The notes under the pieces: model-generated | Seen by the model: only the letters and a program-made list of their open reading frames with translations | Database searches by the model: none | Told to the model about the DNA's origin: nothing | Assembly (NCBI GenBank): GCA_001825665.1 | Contig: MHXZ01000013.1 | Span: 1-42,025, forward strand | Direction of reading: 5' to 3' | Source of the DNA: Planctomycetes bacterium GWF2_41_51 | GTDB lineage: Bacteria > Planctomycetota > Phycisphaerae > Sedimentisphaerales > UBA12454 | Length of the DNA: 42,025 nucleotides | Position numbers and translations under genes: made by a program | Shown: one piece after another, positions 26,519 through 32,546 of the stretch | How the letters are laid out: each line of letters opens with the position of its first letter | Position numbering within the stretch: position 1 is the first letter of the stretch

Positions 26519-27589
26519 ATGAATCCACGTGAAAGAGTTCTTGCAATTTTGAATGGTGAAAAACCTGACCGTATTCCAGTTGACCTTTGGTACACTGGTG
26601 AAATCGCAGACGACTTGAAAAAGCATTTTCATGTCAACAGTGATCTTGAACTATATAAGTCGATGCAGCTTGATAAGATAGTATGGGTTATGGCAGGCTA
26701 TGATTTTAAATCAACAGATACGAACAGAACGGTTTGGGGGGTCCCGCTCAAACGAATTACTTCGGGCAAGGCTGTATACGATGAATTCGGGGAACCTCCT
26801 TTGAAGAATTATAATATTGATTCTTTGGATGAATATCCTTTTTGGCCAAAAGCTGAAAATTACGATTATGATAAAGCTCGGCAGTGGGCACAACAGGCAT
26901 ATCCAAATTATGTAACTATTGGTCCTTGGATTTCGTTTTTTGAAGTATATTGCCAGATGCGCGGTTTGCAGCAGGGGCTTATGGATTTAGTTCTTGAGCC
27001 TGATTTGGCGAATTCAATACTCGACAGAATCGAAGAGTGTCAAACGAGGATGCTCGAAACATTTCTGAAAGCTCTCGGCGATTCGATAGATATTGTTTTT
27101 GTTAGTGACGATATGGGAACGCAGGAAAATCTGCTGATTTCGCCAGATATATGGGAGAAGTTTTTTAAAGCTCGGCTGGCAAGATGGTGCGATCTGATTC
27201 ACAGTTACGGCAAAAAAGTTTTTTATCATTCTGATGGCGCTGTTGAACCTCTTATTTCAGGTTTGATTGATTGCGGGATAGATATTTTAAATCCCATACA
27301 GCGTATTTGCAAAGGAATGGACACAAAACTGCTTAAGTCCAAATACGGTGACAAAATAGTTTTTCACGGCGCGGTCGAAAATCAATCAATTTTACCTTTC
27401 GGCAGTCCTGAAGACGTTGCAAAAGAAACTAAATATTGTCTGGACACACTCGCCAGTGACGGCAGAGGTTATATTGCATGCAGTTGCCACAATATCCAGG
27501 CAGGTACACCGGTGGAAAATATTATAGCTTTAGCAAAGGCTGTGTGTTACTACAACCGTTCTACAACCAAAAGCCTTAATAGCTGCTAA
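26519..27589 (+). CDS. URO-D/MtaA-superfamily protein 2
   Basis: The protein has 356 residues. ATG 26519 is preceded by AAAAGG; a TTG upstream would give a longer form. MNPRERVLAILNGEKPDRIP is the family's N-terminal signature. The usual zinc motif region reads KVFYHSDGAVEPLI (H237, D239 where MtaA has Cys), and the C-terminal ligand region is YIACSCHNIQAGTPVENI (C321, C323), so the metal-site pattern is the converse of that in paralogue 1. The last residues, STTKSLNSC, are encoded by the beginning of repeat copy 2 and look like an appended tail. It is the last gene of the plus-strand operon. Confidence 0.8.
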   Translation: MNPRERVLAILNGEKPDRIPVDLWYTGEIADDLKKHFHVNSDLELYKSMQLDKIVWVMAGYDFKSTDTNRTVWGVPLKRITSGKAVYDEFGEPPLKNYNIDSLDEYPFWPKAENYDYDKARQWAQQAYPNYVTIGPWISFFEVYCQMRGLQQGLMDLVLEPDLANSILDRIEECQTRMLETFLKALGDSIDIVFVSDDMGTQENLLISPDIWEKFFKARLARWCDLIHSYGKKVFYHSDGAVEPLISGLIDCGIDILNPIQRICKGMDTKLLKSKYGDKIVFHGAVENQSILPFGSPEDVAKETKYCLDTLASDGRGYIACSCHNIQAGTPVENIIALAKAVCYYNRSTTKSLNSC

Positions 27590-27673
27590 ATTTACAAAAT
27601 TGCTGTTTCATTAAGTCATTATAAATGAATGGGTTATAAAATTCTTAAAAATGTCTAACATTTTATATAGCTG
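27550..27673. repeat. Imperfect direct repeat, copy 2
   Basis: This is the partner of 4225-4347, with the same CTACAACC doublet and downstream blocks. Its first 40 bases code for the C-terminal tail of the second URO-D protein; the rest is non-coding. The copies are about 23.3 kb apart in the same orientation. Confidence 0.75.
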
Positions 27674-27708
27674 TTGTACTTTGCCAGAGCTATCGCTAAA
27701 AGGTGAGG

Positions 27709-27734
27709 AAAAAAGCGGCCGATTAATCGGCCGC
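27709..27734 (-). terminator. Intrinsic terminator of the Ubl operon
   Basis: GCGGCCGATTAATCGGCCGC is a perfect 20-base palindrome. Read on the minus strand it is followed at once by TTTTTT, so it ends the minus-strand operon about 65 bases past its last gene. On the plus strand there is no T-run after it. Confidence 0.8.
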
Positions 27735-27798
27735 GTAAGAAGAACCAGCCGGTAACTGGATGGCTGACTTAATCAGGTGATTATTAAAAAACCGAAGT

Positions 27799-28008
27799 TT
27801 ATTGTGATGGGAACAGGAATGTTTTCTTTTCTTTTTTATCGACCCCAAAGCTTAATTCCGTCTTTTTGAGCATTGGACTGAAATTGTTGCCTTCTTCATC
27901 ACTTGAAAGCCAGATTTGAAAATCGCCTTGATTCAGGTTTTCTACTTCAGACAGGATTTTCCTGAATTGTGAAACCGTCATTATATCTTCATTTTTAATT
28001 TTAAACAT
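27799..28008 (-). CDS. Small protein of unknown function, last gene of the Ubl operon
   Basis: The protein has 69 residues (MFKIKNEDIMTVSQFRKILS...). I chose the ATG one base after the E1-like gene's stop because GGAGG sits eight bases before it; a longer form starting inside the upstream gene is possible but lacks such a site. Segments DFQIWLSSDEEGNNFSPM and KKTELSFGV suggest a compact alpha/beta protein. The tight linkage to the E1 gene suggests a function within the conjugation module. I recognise no family. Confidence 0.7.
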   Translation of the reverse strand: MFKIKNEDIMTVSQFRKILSEVENLNQGDFQIWLSSDEEGNNFSPMLKKTELSFGVDKKEKKTFLFPSQ

Positions 28009-28009
28009 T

Positions 28010-28669
28010 TTAGTTGCCTCCATTTGGGACATTCATTTCCATAGCCAGTAAATTAACCTGAACATCTGGTTCAACAGGCAGCAACCGCAGATATTTAGTG
28101 AATTGTGCAAGCATAAAACCTGCTGCGATATTTGCACAGTAAATTGTTGTTTTCGCTGTACAAGGGCCGGCATAAGCCTGCTCTGCTGCAAAAAGAGTCT
28201 GAGGGTAATATTTCCGGCTTTTCTCATCATAGGCGGTTATTACACGCAATACTTCAGCGCTCATTCGCCCGTCACAAAGAAACGATACTTTATCCTTCAA
28301 TGCATCCCAGATAATTTTTCTTGTCTCTATTGAATCGACACAGACAAAAACGTAATTGCCGACAGTAGTTGACCTTTTGAATCGATCCAATACAACTTCA
28401 ATAACTAATTCAGGATTCATCTGCCTGCAGAATTCCGCTGTTGCATCTACTTTTGGTTTATGCAAATCTTTTGCCAGATACCCTTGACTTGCCAGATTGC
28501 TGATCTCAACATAATCAAAATCTATAATCTGAAGATGCGGCACTCCTATAGCAGTCAGCTGTAATGAAACTTGTCTTCCAATAGCGCCAACTCCTATTAC
28601 AGTTGCCTTACAATCAAGAATTCTTTGGCGAGGCACAATATCAGCTTGTCTTGAAAATCTATCATCCAT
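28010..28669 (-). CDS. ThiF/MoeB/E1-like ubiquitin-like-protein activating enzyme
   Basis: The protein has 219 residues, a single adenylation domain without the extra domains of eukaryotic E1. FSRQADIV at the N-terminus, the nucleotide loop G26-V-G-A-I-G31, and IIDFDYVEISNLASQGYLAK match the ThiF/MoeB fold; the usual Arg of the NxxR motif is Gln here. AYAGPCTAKTTIYC places Cys170 in a P-C-T context like the thioester cysteine of E1 enzymes, the best candidate for catalysis. It should adenylate the C-terminus of the small Ubl and pass it to the E2-like protein. The start overlaps the JAMM gene by eight bases, with GAGG upstream. Confidence 0.88.
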   Translation of the reverse strand: MDDRFSRQADIVPRQRILDCKATVIGVGAIGRQVSLQLTAIGVPHLQIIDFDYVEISNLASQGYLAKDLHKPKVDATAEFCRQMNPELVIEVVLDRFKRSTTVGNYVFVCVDSIETRKIIWDALKDKVSFLCDGRMSAEVLRVITAYDEKSRKYYPQTLFAAEQAYAGPCTAKTTIYCANIAAGFMLAQFTKYLRLLPVEPDVQVNLLAMEMNVPNGGN

Positions 28670-29402
28670 AAAGCACCTCATCCTCCTGCTCCCAGAAATC
28701 GCTTCTGACAGCAAGTTCATCAATAAATAATTGGCGTTCCACCGGATCCATCTTATCTACCTCAGCGATTAAATCATCGCTTGTAAGCAATGAAAAACTG
28801 CCAGAACTTTTCAATGGTGGTAAATCAGCAAGTGGTTTGTCGTTCAGGATAAGTTTTTCTGATTTATCTTTTAAAATCTCGTCAACGAAGACATTTGCTT
28901 TATACTGCTGTATCCATAAATCTGTATCACTGCCGGCAAATTCACAGTCGTAATCAACATAGACAGGAATCTTCACTTCACCACCGGGGCCGGTATTAAA
29001 TCTTAATCTTGCATAGATGTTTCCATCTTGGGCAATTATTGCCATCACTGCCCAATCGCTGGATCCGAATACTCTCTCAAAAGTCCGTTCGTCCGTAAGA
29101 CTTGGTTCCGGAGATGCGCCGGGATGCGTATGTATCCAATGGCGTGCAAATTCATGTGGTTTTCGTCCTGCTGCAACCTGGTCTTCAAAAAATCCTGATA
29201 TAGCTTCATCATCAAATGAAACTGAAATCGAAGTTACCTTCTGTTTAACTAAAGCAAAATCTGTAACAAACAATAAATCATCAGGTTTTGTTATTCCAAA
29301 GCCGCCGACTTCATTATGTGTCATATCACGCATAAATAATAGTTTTGCCCATGCTGTAGGACTAAACCTCAGCATCGGCTTTTTCTGAATGCAGTTCTTC
29401 AT
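28662..29402 (-). CDS. JAMM/JAB-domain metalloprotease (deubiquitinase-like)
   Basis: The protein has 246 residues. The zinc-protease signature is complete: Glu31 in HNEVGGFGI, then H91-T-H93-PGASPEP-S101-LT-D104, exactly HxHx7SxxD. In bacterial Ubl operons this enzyme trims the Ubl precursor and/or removes Ubl from targets. A C-terminal extension (about 150-246) rich in acidic residues is not part of the JAB fold and may bind partners. AAGGA eight bases before the ATG at 29402 supports this start, giving a 41-base overlap with the E2-like gene; an internal ATG at residue 10 is the alternative. Confidence 0.9.
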   Translation of the reverse strand: MKNCIQKKPMLRFSPTAWAKLLFMRDMTHNEVGGFGITKPDDLLFVTDFALVKQKVTSISVSFDDEAISGFFEDQVAAGRKPHEFARHWIHTHPGASPEPSLTDERTFERVFGSSDWAVMAIIAQDGNIYARLRFNTGPGGEVKIPVYVDYDCEFAGSDTDLWIQQYKANVFVDEILKDKSEKLILNDKPLADLPPLKSSGSFSLLTSDDLIAEVDKMDPVERQLFIDELAVRSDFWEQEDEVLYG

Positions 29403-30378
29403 TTTCGTTTTCCTTTCGTTCTAATTCACAATTTTTGCATAAGCCTTCTTCGTTTAAACAATTCTTACAATACTTTTCTTCACAATCAACACAGGTATTC
29501 ATACAATCTACGCATACAGGTTCGTGGCATTCCTGACATTCAGAAGAGCAGCCGAGGCAGACTGTTGTTTCGCATACTCTGCAATAGGTGCTGCATTGTG
29601 GACAAAATTCGCGATCGCATTTTTCGCAGTAATAGCATTCATCCTGTGATATTGTATCGCCGCAGTCATAACATCCTCTGCCCTCCCAGTCCTCCAGCGA
29701 AATATAAGCGCTATCAGGGTTGTAAGTTCGCAGGATGCTTATAATTAACATGAAGAAATCATTGAATCTTCCCTGTTCTAATGCAGCTCTAATTGCGACA
29801 TGACCGTCACCTTCGCAGAGTCTTTCTCCGCTTACATGGGGATGAGTAACTTCGCTGTTATTGCCGGCAGGGTTTGATTCAATTGCTATTACTCTATAAG
29901 GAGAATCTTCATAGAGCTTTGCTAATTGATTAATGAAAAGCCTTATTTCAAATGGCCCAAGTGAAGTATCATCAAGTACGATATCTTCTGTCATTACAGA
30001 AATTGTTTTTTCCTTGAAGTTGATATTGAGTTTTCCGAATTCCTGCTCTATTTGTAAAAGTTCCTTGAAGATATCGATCAAATTAGGCGTCACTGCTTCA
30101 TCTGAATTAATCAATTCTTTGAATCTCTGCAAGTGTTGTGAAAAATCATTGAGATTTCGTTCTATCCTTGATCTGATGGATTCAGCGCCAATCAGCCAGT
30201 TCTTTTCAACTGCAGTGTCAAAAAGATGTTTATCCTTTATTGTTTCAAGGCATTTTTCATTGAACTCATCCATCACAGTTTGAATCTGCTTTAACCTTGA
30301 GCCGTTAAGCTTTTTTAAGCTATCTAAAAGCAGATTTGACAGCCTTATAAGTTTTCTTTGTTTTTTTCGTTTTTTCAT
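29362..30378 (-). CDS. E2-like conjugating protein fused to a Cys-rich periodic zinc array
   Basis: The protein has 338 residues. Residues 1-110 are helical and charged, probably a coiled coil. Residues about 115-232 read like a UBC fold: LGPFEIRLFINQL, then H179-P-H-V-SGERL-C188-EGDG, which mirrors the HPN...C pattern of E2 enzymes, with C188 as candidate thioester cysteine, then helix FNDFFMLIISILRT. Residues 236-317 hold 21 cysteines, mostly in ten CxxC pairs; from 251 to 307 they follow C-x2-C-x4-C-x2-C-x3 repeated with a strict 15-residue period, consistent with a row of zinc knuckles. This may act like an E3/RING part. ATG 30378 is favoured over ATG 30384 by AAAGGA spacing. Confidence 0.78.
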   Translation of the reverse strand: MKKRKKQRKLIRLSNLLLDSLKKLNGSRLKQIQTVMDEFNEKCLETIKDKHLFDTAVEKNWLIGAESIRSRIERNLNDFSQHLQRFKELINSDEAVTPNLIDIFKELLQIEQEFGKLNINFKEKTISVMTEDIVLDDTSLGPFEIRLFINQLAKLYEDSPYRVIAIESNPAGNNSEVTHPHVSGERLCEGDGHVAIRAALEQGRFNDFFMLIISILRTYNPDSAYISLEDWEGRGCYDCGDTISQDECYYCEKCDREFCPQCSTYCRVCETTVCLGCSSECQECHEPVCVDCMNTCVDCEEKYCKNCLNEEGLCKNCELERKENENEELHSEKADAEV

Positions 30379-30393
30379 AAACATTTCCTTTGC

Positions 30394-30434
30394 AAAAAAG
30401 ACCTCTGCCTAAAATTAAAAATAAGCAGAGGTCT
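30394..30434 (-). terminator. Intrinsic terminator/attenuator between Ubl and E2 genes
   Basis: Perfect ten-base arms (AGACCTCTGC and GCAGAGGTCT) with a 16-base loop are followed on the minus strand by TTTTTT. It lies after the Ubl stop and only about 15 bases before the E2 start. Partial termination here would give more Ubl message than enzyme message. Confidence 0.8.
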
Positions 30435-30451
30435 GATTGATTATTTTGCAG

Positions 30452-30697
30452 TTATGCAATCTGTTCTAACACCGCAGATCGCGCGCCGTCGATTTTTGTG
30501 GGCGTTATCGTAACTCGGTCGCCGTCTTGAAGCACATAATCTTTTGAAACAGGCATGCGGTTTACACGGATAAGATTGTCTTCTTCATTTTGCCCTGACA
30601 TCTTTATCTTGAAGAACTGCTCGATAGTTGTGCCCTCAGCAATGTCCAGATGATTGGCGAACCCGCCGCCGCTGTTATTAATAAAAAGTATTTGCAT
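30452..30697 (-). CDS. Ubiquitin-like beta-grasp protein (ThiS/MoaD-like Ubl)
   Basis: The protein has 81 residues. MQILFINNSGGG is a first beta strand and turn, TIEQFFKIKM the helix, and VNRMPVSKDYVLQDGDRVTI the beta-grasp ending seen in ThiS, MoaD and prokaryotic ubiquitin-like proteins. The C-terminus is ITPTKIDGARSAVLEQIA: the only glycine near the end is Gly71, followed by ten residues. The E1 reaction needs a free C-terminal Gly or equivalent, so maturation by the JAMM protease is likely. It is the first gene of the conjugation set, with GAAGGGA before the ATG and a long leader. Confidence 0.85.
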   Translation of the reverse strand: MQILFINNSGGGFANHLDIAEGTTIEQFFKIKMSGQNEEDNLIRVNRMPVSKDYVLQDGDRVTITPTKIDGARSAVLEQIA

Positions 30698-30851
30698 TTT
30701 AATTTTCCCTTCAAAAATGTTTTATAATTCTTTTCAGTTAAACTCAACACTAAAAACTCATAACTCAAAACTATTTTTGGGTGGACTGCGTGCGCAGTAT
30801 TTTCCATTTATCATAAGAAATTCCTTTGTGTTTGATTAAAAAGATTTGTAT
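30698..30851 (-). promoter_or_regulatory. Leader of the Ubl gene with GAGTT repeats and a hairpin
   Basis: This 154-base gap is the longest inside the operon. On the minus strand it contains a hairpin (ACTGCG-CA-CGCAGT) and then a run of loosely repeated GAGTT units (TTTTGAGTTATGAGTTTTTA, then GTGTTGAGTTT). The position suggests an extra promoter or regulatory leader for the Ubl, but no clear -35/-10 pair is visible. Confidence 0.4.
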
Positions 30852-31166
30852 TTACGATTTGCTTGTTATCACTTCATAGCTTTTTTGATTAATGCTTCCT
30901 TCAAGAGCAAGCAAGACAGATTCAATGTCTTTTCTTGCCTGTTCCATTACGAGGATTGCTCCTGTTATCTTACCATCACCGCCTTCAACGATTTCAGTTA
31001 CGATAAATTTAAACAGGCCATCTCCGAAATTTTCATTGGTTACCTTTGCAAGTAAAACCTGAAGATTACAGCAATCTTTATCAGGTTCGATAGGCAGCAA
31101 GTCTGAGTGTGGATAAGCATTATATATCACGCGAGCGATATTTAACTTCTCTTTTGTTTTAGGCAT
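30852..31166 (-). CDS. Small protein of unknown function (104 residues)
   Basis: The sequence begins MPKTKEKLNIARVIYNAYPH and has LPIEPDKDCCNLQVLLAKVT and IVTEIVEGGDGKITGAILVM. It is probably a soluble alpha/beta protein with a C-terminal helix (EQARKDIESVLLALEG). AAAGGA precedes the ATG. It lies directly upstream of the Ubl gene. I recognise no family, and nothing in it shows a catalytic motif. Confidence 0.7.
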   Translation of the reverse strand: MPKTKEKLNIARVIYNAYPHSDLLPIEPDKDCCNLQVLLAKVTNENFGDGLFKFIVTEIVEGGDGKITGAILVMEQARKDIESVLLALEGSINQKSYEVITSKS

Positions 31167-31193
31167 AACTTTCCTTTCACTTTTTAAAAAACG

Positions 31194-31484
31194 CTAATCA
31201 TTATTTAACCGGCCGGTTTCTTTGGCGTTTTCCAGATTGATTATCTGCGGGTCTTCACTGTTAATGTCATCAAATACTATGAGCCGAAGTCTGCCTTGCC
31301 AGATTTCAATGCCGATAGACCAACCTTCTCCATCAGCAGCACATTTCTCACCGAAACCATCCGGCTGTATCCAAATCTGACCGCCTTCTGACAAGATTTT
31401 AACTTTTATCTGAGCAGATGGCAGAGAATCGGCACATTGTTCTTTCAGCGTATATTCAGTTATTCTTTTTTCAGTTTGTTTCAT
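31194..31484 (-). CDS. Small protein of unknown function (96 residues)
   Basis: A beta-rich acidic protein with QIKVKILSEGGQIWIQPDGF and GWSIGIEIWQGRLRLIVFDD. A good AAGGA site precedes the ATG. It belongs to the run of short, evenly spaced minus-strand genes that look like accessory genes of a plasmid or integrated element. Function is not recognised. Confidence 0.7.
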   Translation of the reverse strand: MKQTEKRITEYTLKEQCADSLPSAQIKVKILSEGGQIWIQPDGFGEKCAADGEGWSIGIEIWQGRLRLIVFDDINSEDPQIINLENAKETGRLNND

Positions 31485-31496
31485 AACATCCTTTCT

Positions 31497-31718
31497 TTAA
31501 TCCAAACCAATATCCACAATATATTGAAGGAGTTTTGATAAATCATATTCTTCAAAAAATACTTCAGCATCCGGATTTTGAATCGTGCCATCAAACCAGT
31601 TTTTTACGGGCAATGTCGGCAAAGAAACTTTCAGGTCATTGGCTTCAATAACCATCCTTCGCATTTTTTTGCAGATTGAACTTTGACGTTTTACTTTCTC
31701 AAATATTTCATCACACAT
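31497..31718 (-). CDS. Small protein of unknown function (73 residues)
   Basis: The start is fixed by GGAGG five bases before the ATG (MCDEIFEKVKRQ); a TTG twelve bases upstream would be in frame but falls on the ribosome site itself. The N-terminal half is helical and basic, the C-terminal half acidic (FFEEYDLSKLLQYIVD). It sits just after its upstream neighbour's stop. No family is recognised. Confidence 0.65.
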   Translation of the reverse strand: MCDEIFEKVKRQSSICKKMRRMVIEANDLKVSLPTLPVKNWFDGTIQNPDAEVFFEEYDLSKLLQYIVDIGLD

Positions 31719-31730
31719 ATTTGCCTCCAA

Positions 31731-31919
31731 TCATAGAATCATCTTGAATTGTTGATACTGATGTTCAGGAGGGGGGCTTATTAAATTCCCGTTTTCATCT
31801 TCATAATCAACCTGACTGCCGGCGATAAATGCTTGCCCTGTACATACAAACTTGCCGGCAGGATTCTTTTTGAACTCCTGACAAACGAACCCTGTGGTAA
31901 TCTTGATAAACTTATTCAT
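31731..31919 (-). CDS. Small mobile-element-type protein (62 residues)
   Basis: The pattern KFIKITTGFVCQEFKKN, then GKFVCTGQAFIAG and VDYEDENGN recalls short conserved proteins found on plasmids and integrated elements beside DUF2958 genes. It is probably a single small beta-rich domain. Function is unknown; the resemblance is from memory of the pattern rather than from a search. Confidence 0.65.
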   Translation of the reverse strand: MNKFIKITTGFVCQEFKKNPAGKFVCTGQAFIAGSQVDYEDENGNLISPPPEHQYQQFKMIL

Positions 31920-31931
31920 AATATTTTTCCT

Positions 31932-32153
31932 TCATTTTCTTTTTGCTAAATCAATTGTTACAATCCTTCCTTTACAATCCATCACCTGCAAAACAGGCGG
32001 CATTGAATCGAGGTCTGTCATTATCTGATGTGTAAGCTTTGCGGCATTTTTCGCATTTGAGGCATTGACATCAATAACATAAATAACTCTAAAATTCGGC
32101 TTATTGCCTTTTTCTTTTGGTGGTGGCTGTATCCGTAAATATTTTCTGCTCAT
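31932..32153 (-). CDS. Small mobile-element-type protein (73 residues)
   Basis: The sequence FRVIYVIDVNASNAKNAAKL and MPPVLQVMDCKGRIVTIDL gives a beta-alpha-beta pattern that I associate with short element-borne proteins next to DUF2958 genes. Its ATG overlaps the stop of the DUF2958 gene by four bases (ATGA), so the two are translationally coupled. Function is unknown. Confidence 0.7.
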   Translation of the reverse strand: MSRKYLRIQPPPKEKGNKPNFRVIYVIDVNASNAKNAAKLTHQIMTDLDSMPPVLQVMDCKGRIVTIDLAKRK

Positions 32154-32467
32154 TTCTTCACCTCATTGAATAATTCAGGTGCGATTTCTTCGAGAGTTTT
32201 TGGCTTAAAGTACAAATCACGTTCTATTGGCAAGCCGAGAGAGCCTCTGACGGATTCCAGTTCCTTCAGACTGAAATAGCCAAGTTCTTTCTCGAAGCCC
32301 TCAACAAGACCGAAGAAAGTATCTTCACCATCAAACTCAGTTGCGTACCATGTCCAATTTGAATCTGGTGTGAAGAATTTGGCATGCACAACTGTTTTGC
32401 CGCCTTTATCTTCCTGGGCATAAAGCGGAGGCAGTTTTTTTCTGATTTCTTTTGTTAATAGTTTCAT
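32150..32467 (-). CDS. DUF2958-family protein
   Basis: The protein has 105 residues. KLLTKEIRKKLPPLYAQEDK, then FFTPDSNWTWYATEFDGED and GYFSLKELESVRGSLGLPIE are the hallmarks of DUF2958, a family common on conjugative plasmids and integrative elements, often near antirestriction or DNA-handling genes. The start at ATG 32467 is decided by the terminator just upstream and by GAAAGG before it; a longer reading frame would run into the hairpin. Its biochemical role is unknown. Confidence 0.85.
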   Translation of the reverse strand: MKLLTKEIRKKLPPLYAQEDKGGKTVVHAKFFTPDSNWTWYATEFDGEDTFFGLVEGFEKELGYFSLKELESVRGSLGLPIERDLYFKPKTLEEIAPELFNEVKK

Positions 32468-32499
32468 TTTTTGCCTTTCTTTGAAAAGATTTGTTGAAC

Positions 32500-32524
32500 A
32501 AAAAAGCATCCGATGGATGCTTTT
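32500..32524 (-). terminator. Intrinsic terminator after the GHKL ATPase gene
   Basis: AAAAGCATCC and GGATGCTTTT are perfect ten-base arms with a three-base loop. On the minus strand the hairpin ends in TTTTTT. It separates the upstream ATPase part of the operon from the DUF2958-to-E1 part. Confidence 0.8.
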
Positions 32525-32546
32525 GACAATTGATACCGAATTTATT

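Noticed and set aside
27709-27734. Bidirectional terminator shared by the two convergent operons.
   Set aside because: The T-run is present only on the minus strand; the plus-strand side continues with GTAAGAAG, so I assign it to the Ubl operon alone.
28010-30697. PRTRC cassette, which also has ThiF, JAB-like and Ubl-like members.
   Set aside because: No ParB-related or other PRTRC-specific gene is visible, and the E2 with its Cys array and the gene order fit a Bil-like arrangement better; a distant relationship remains possible.
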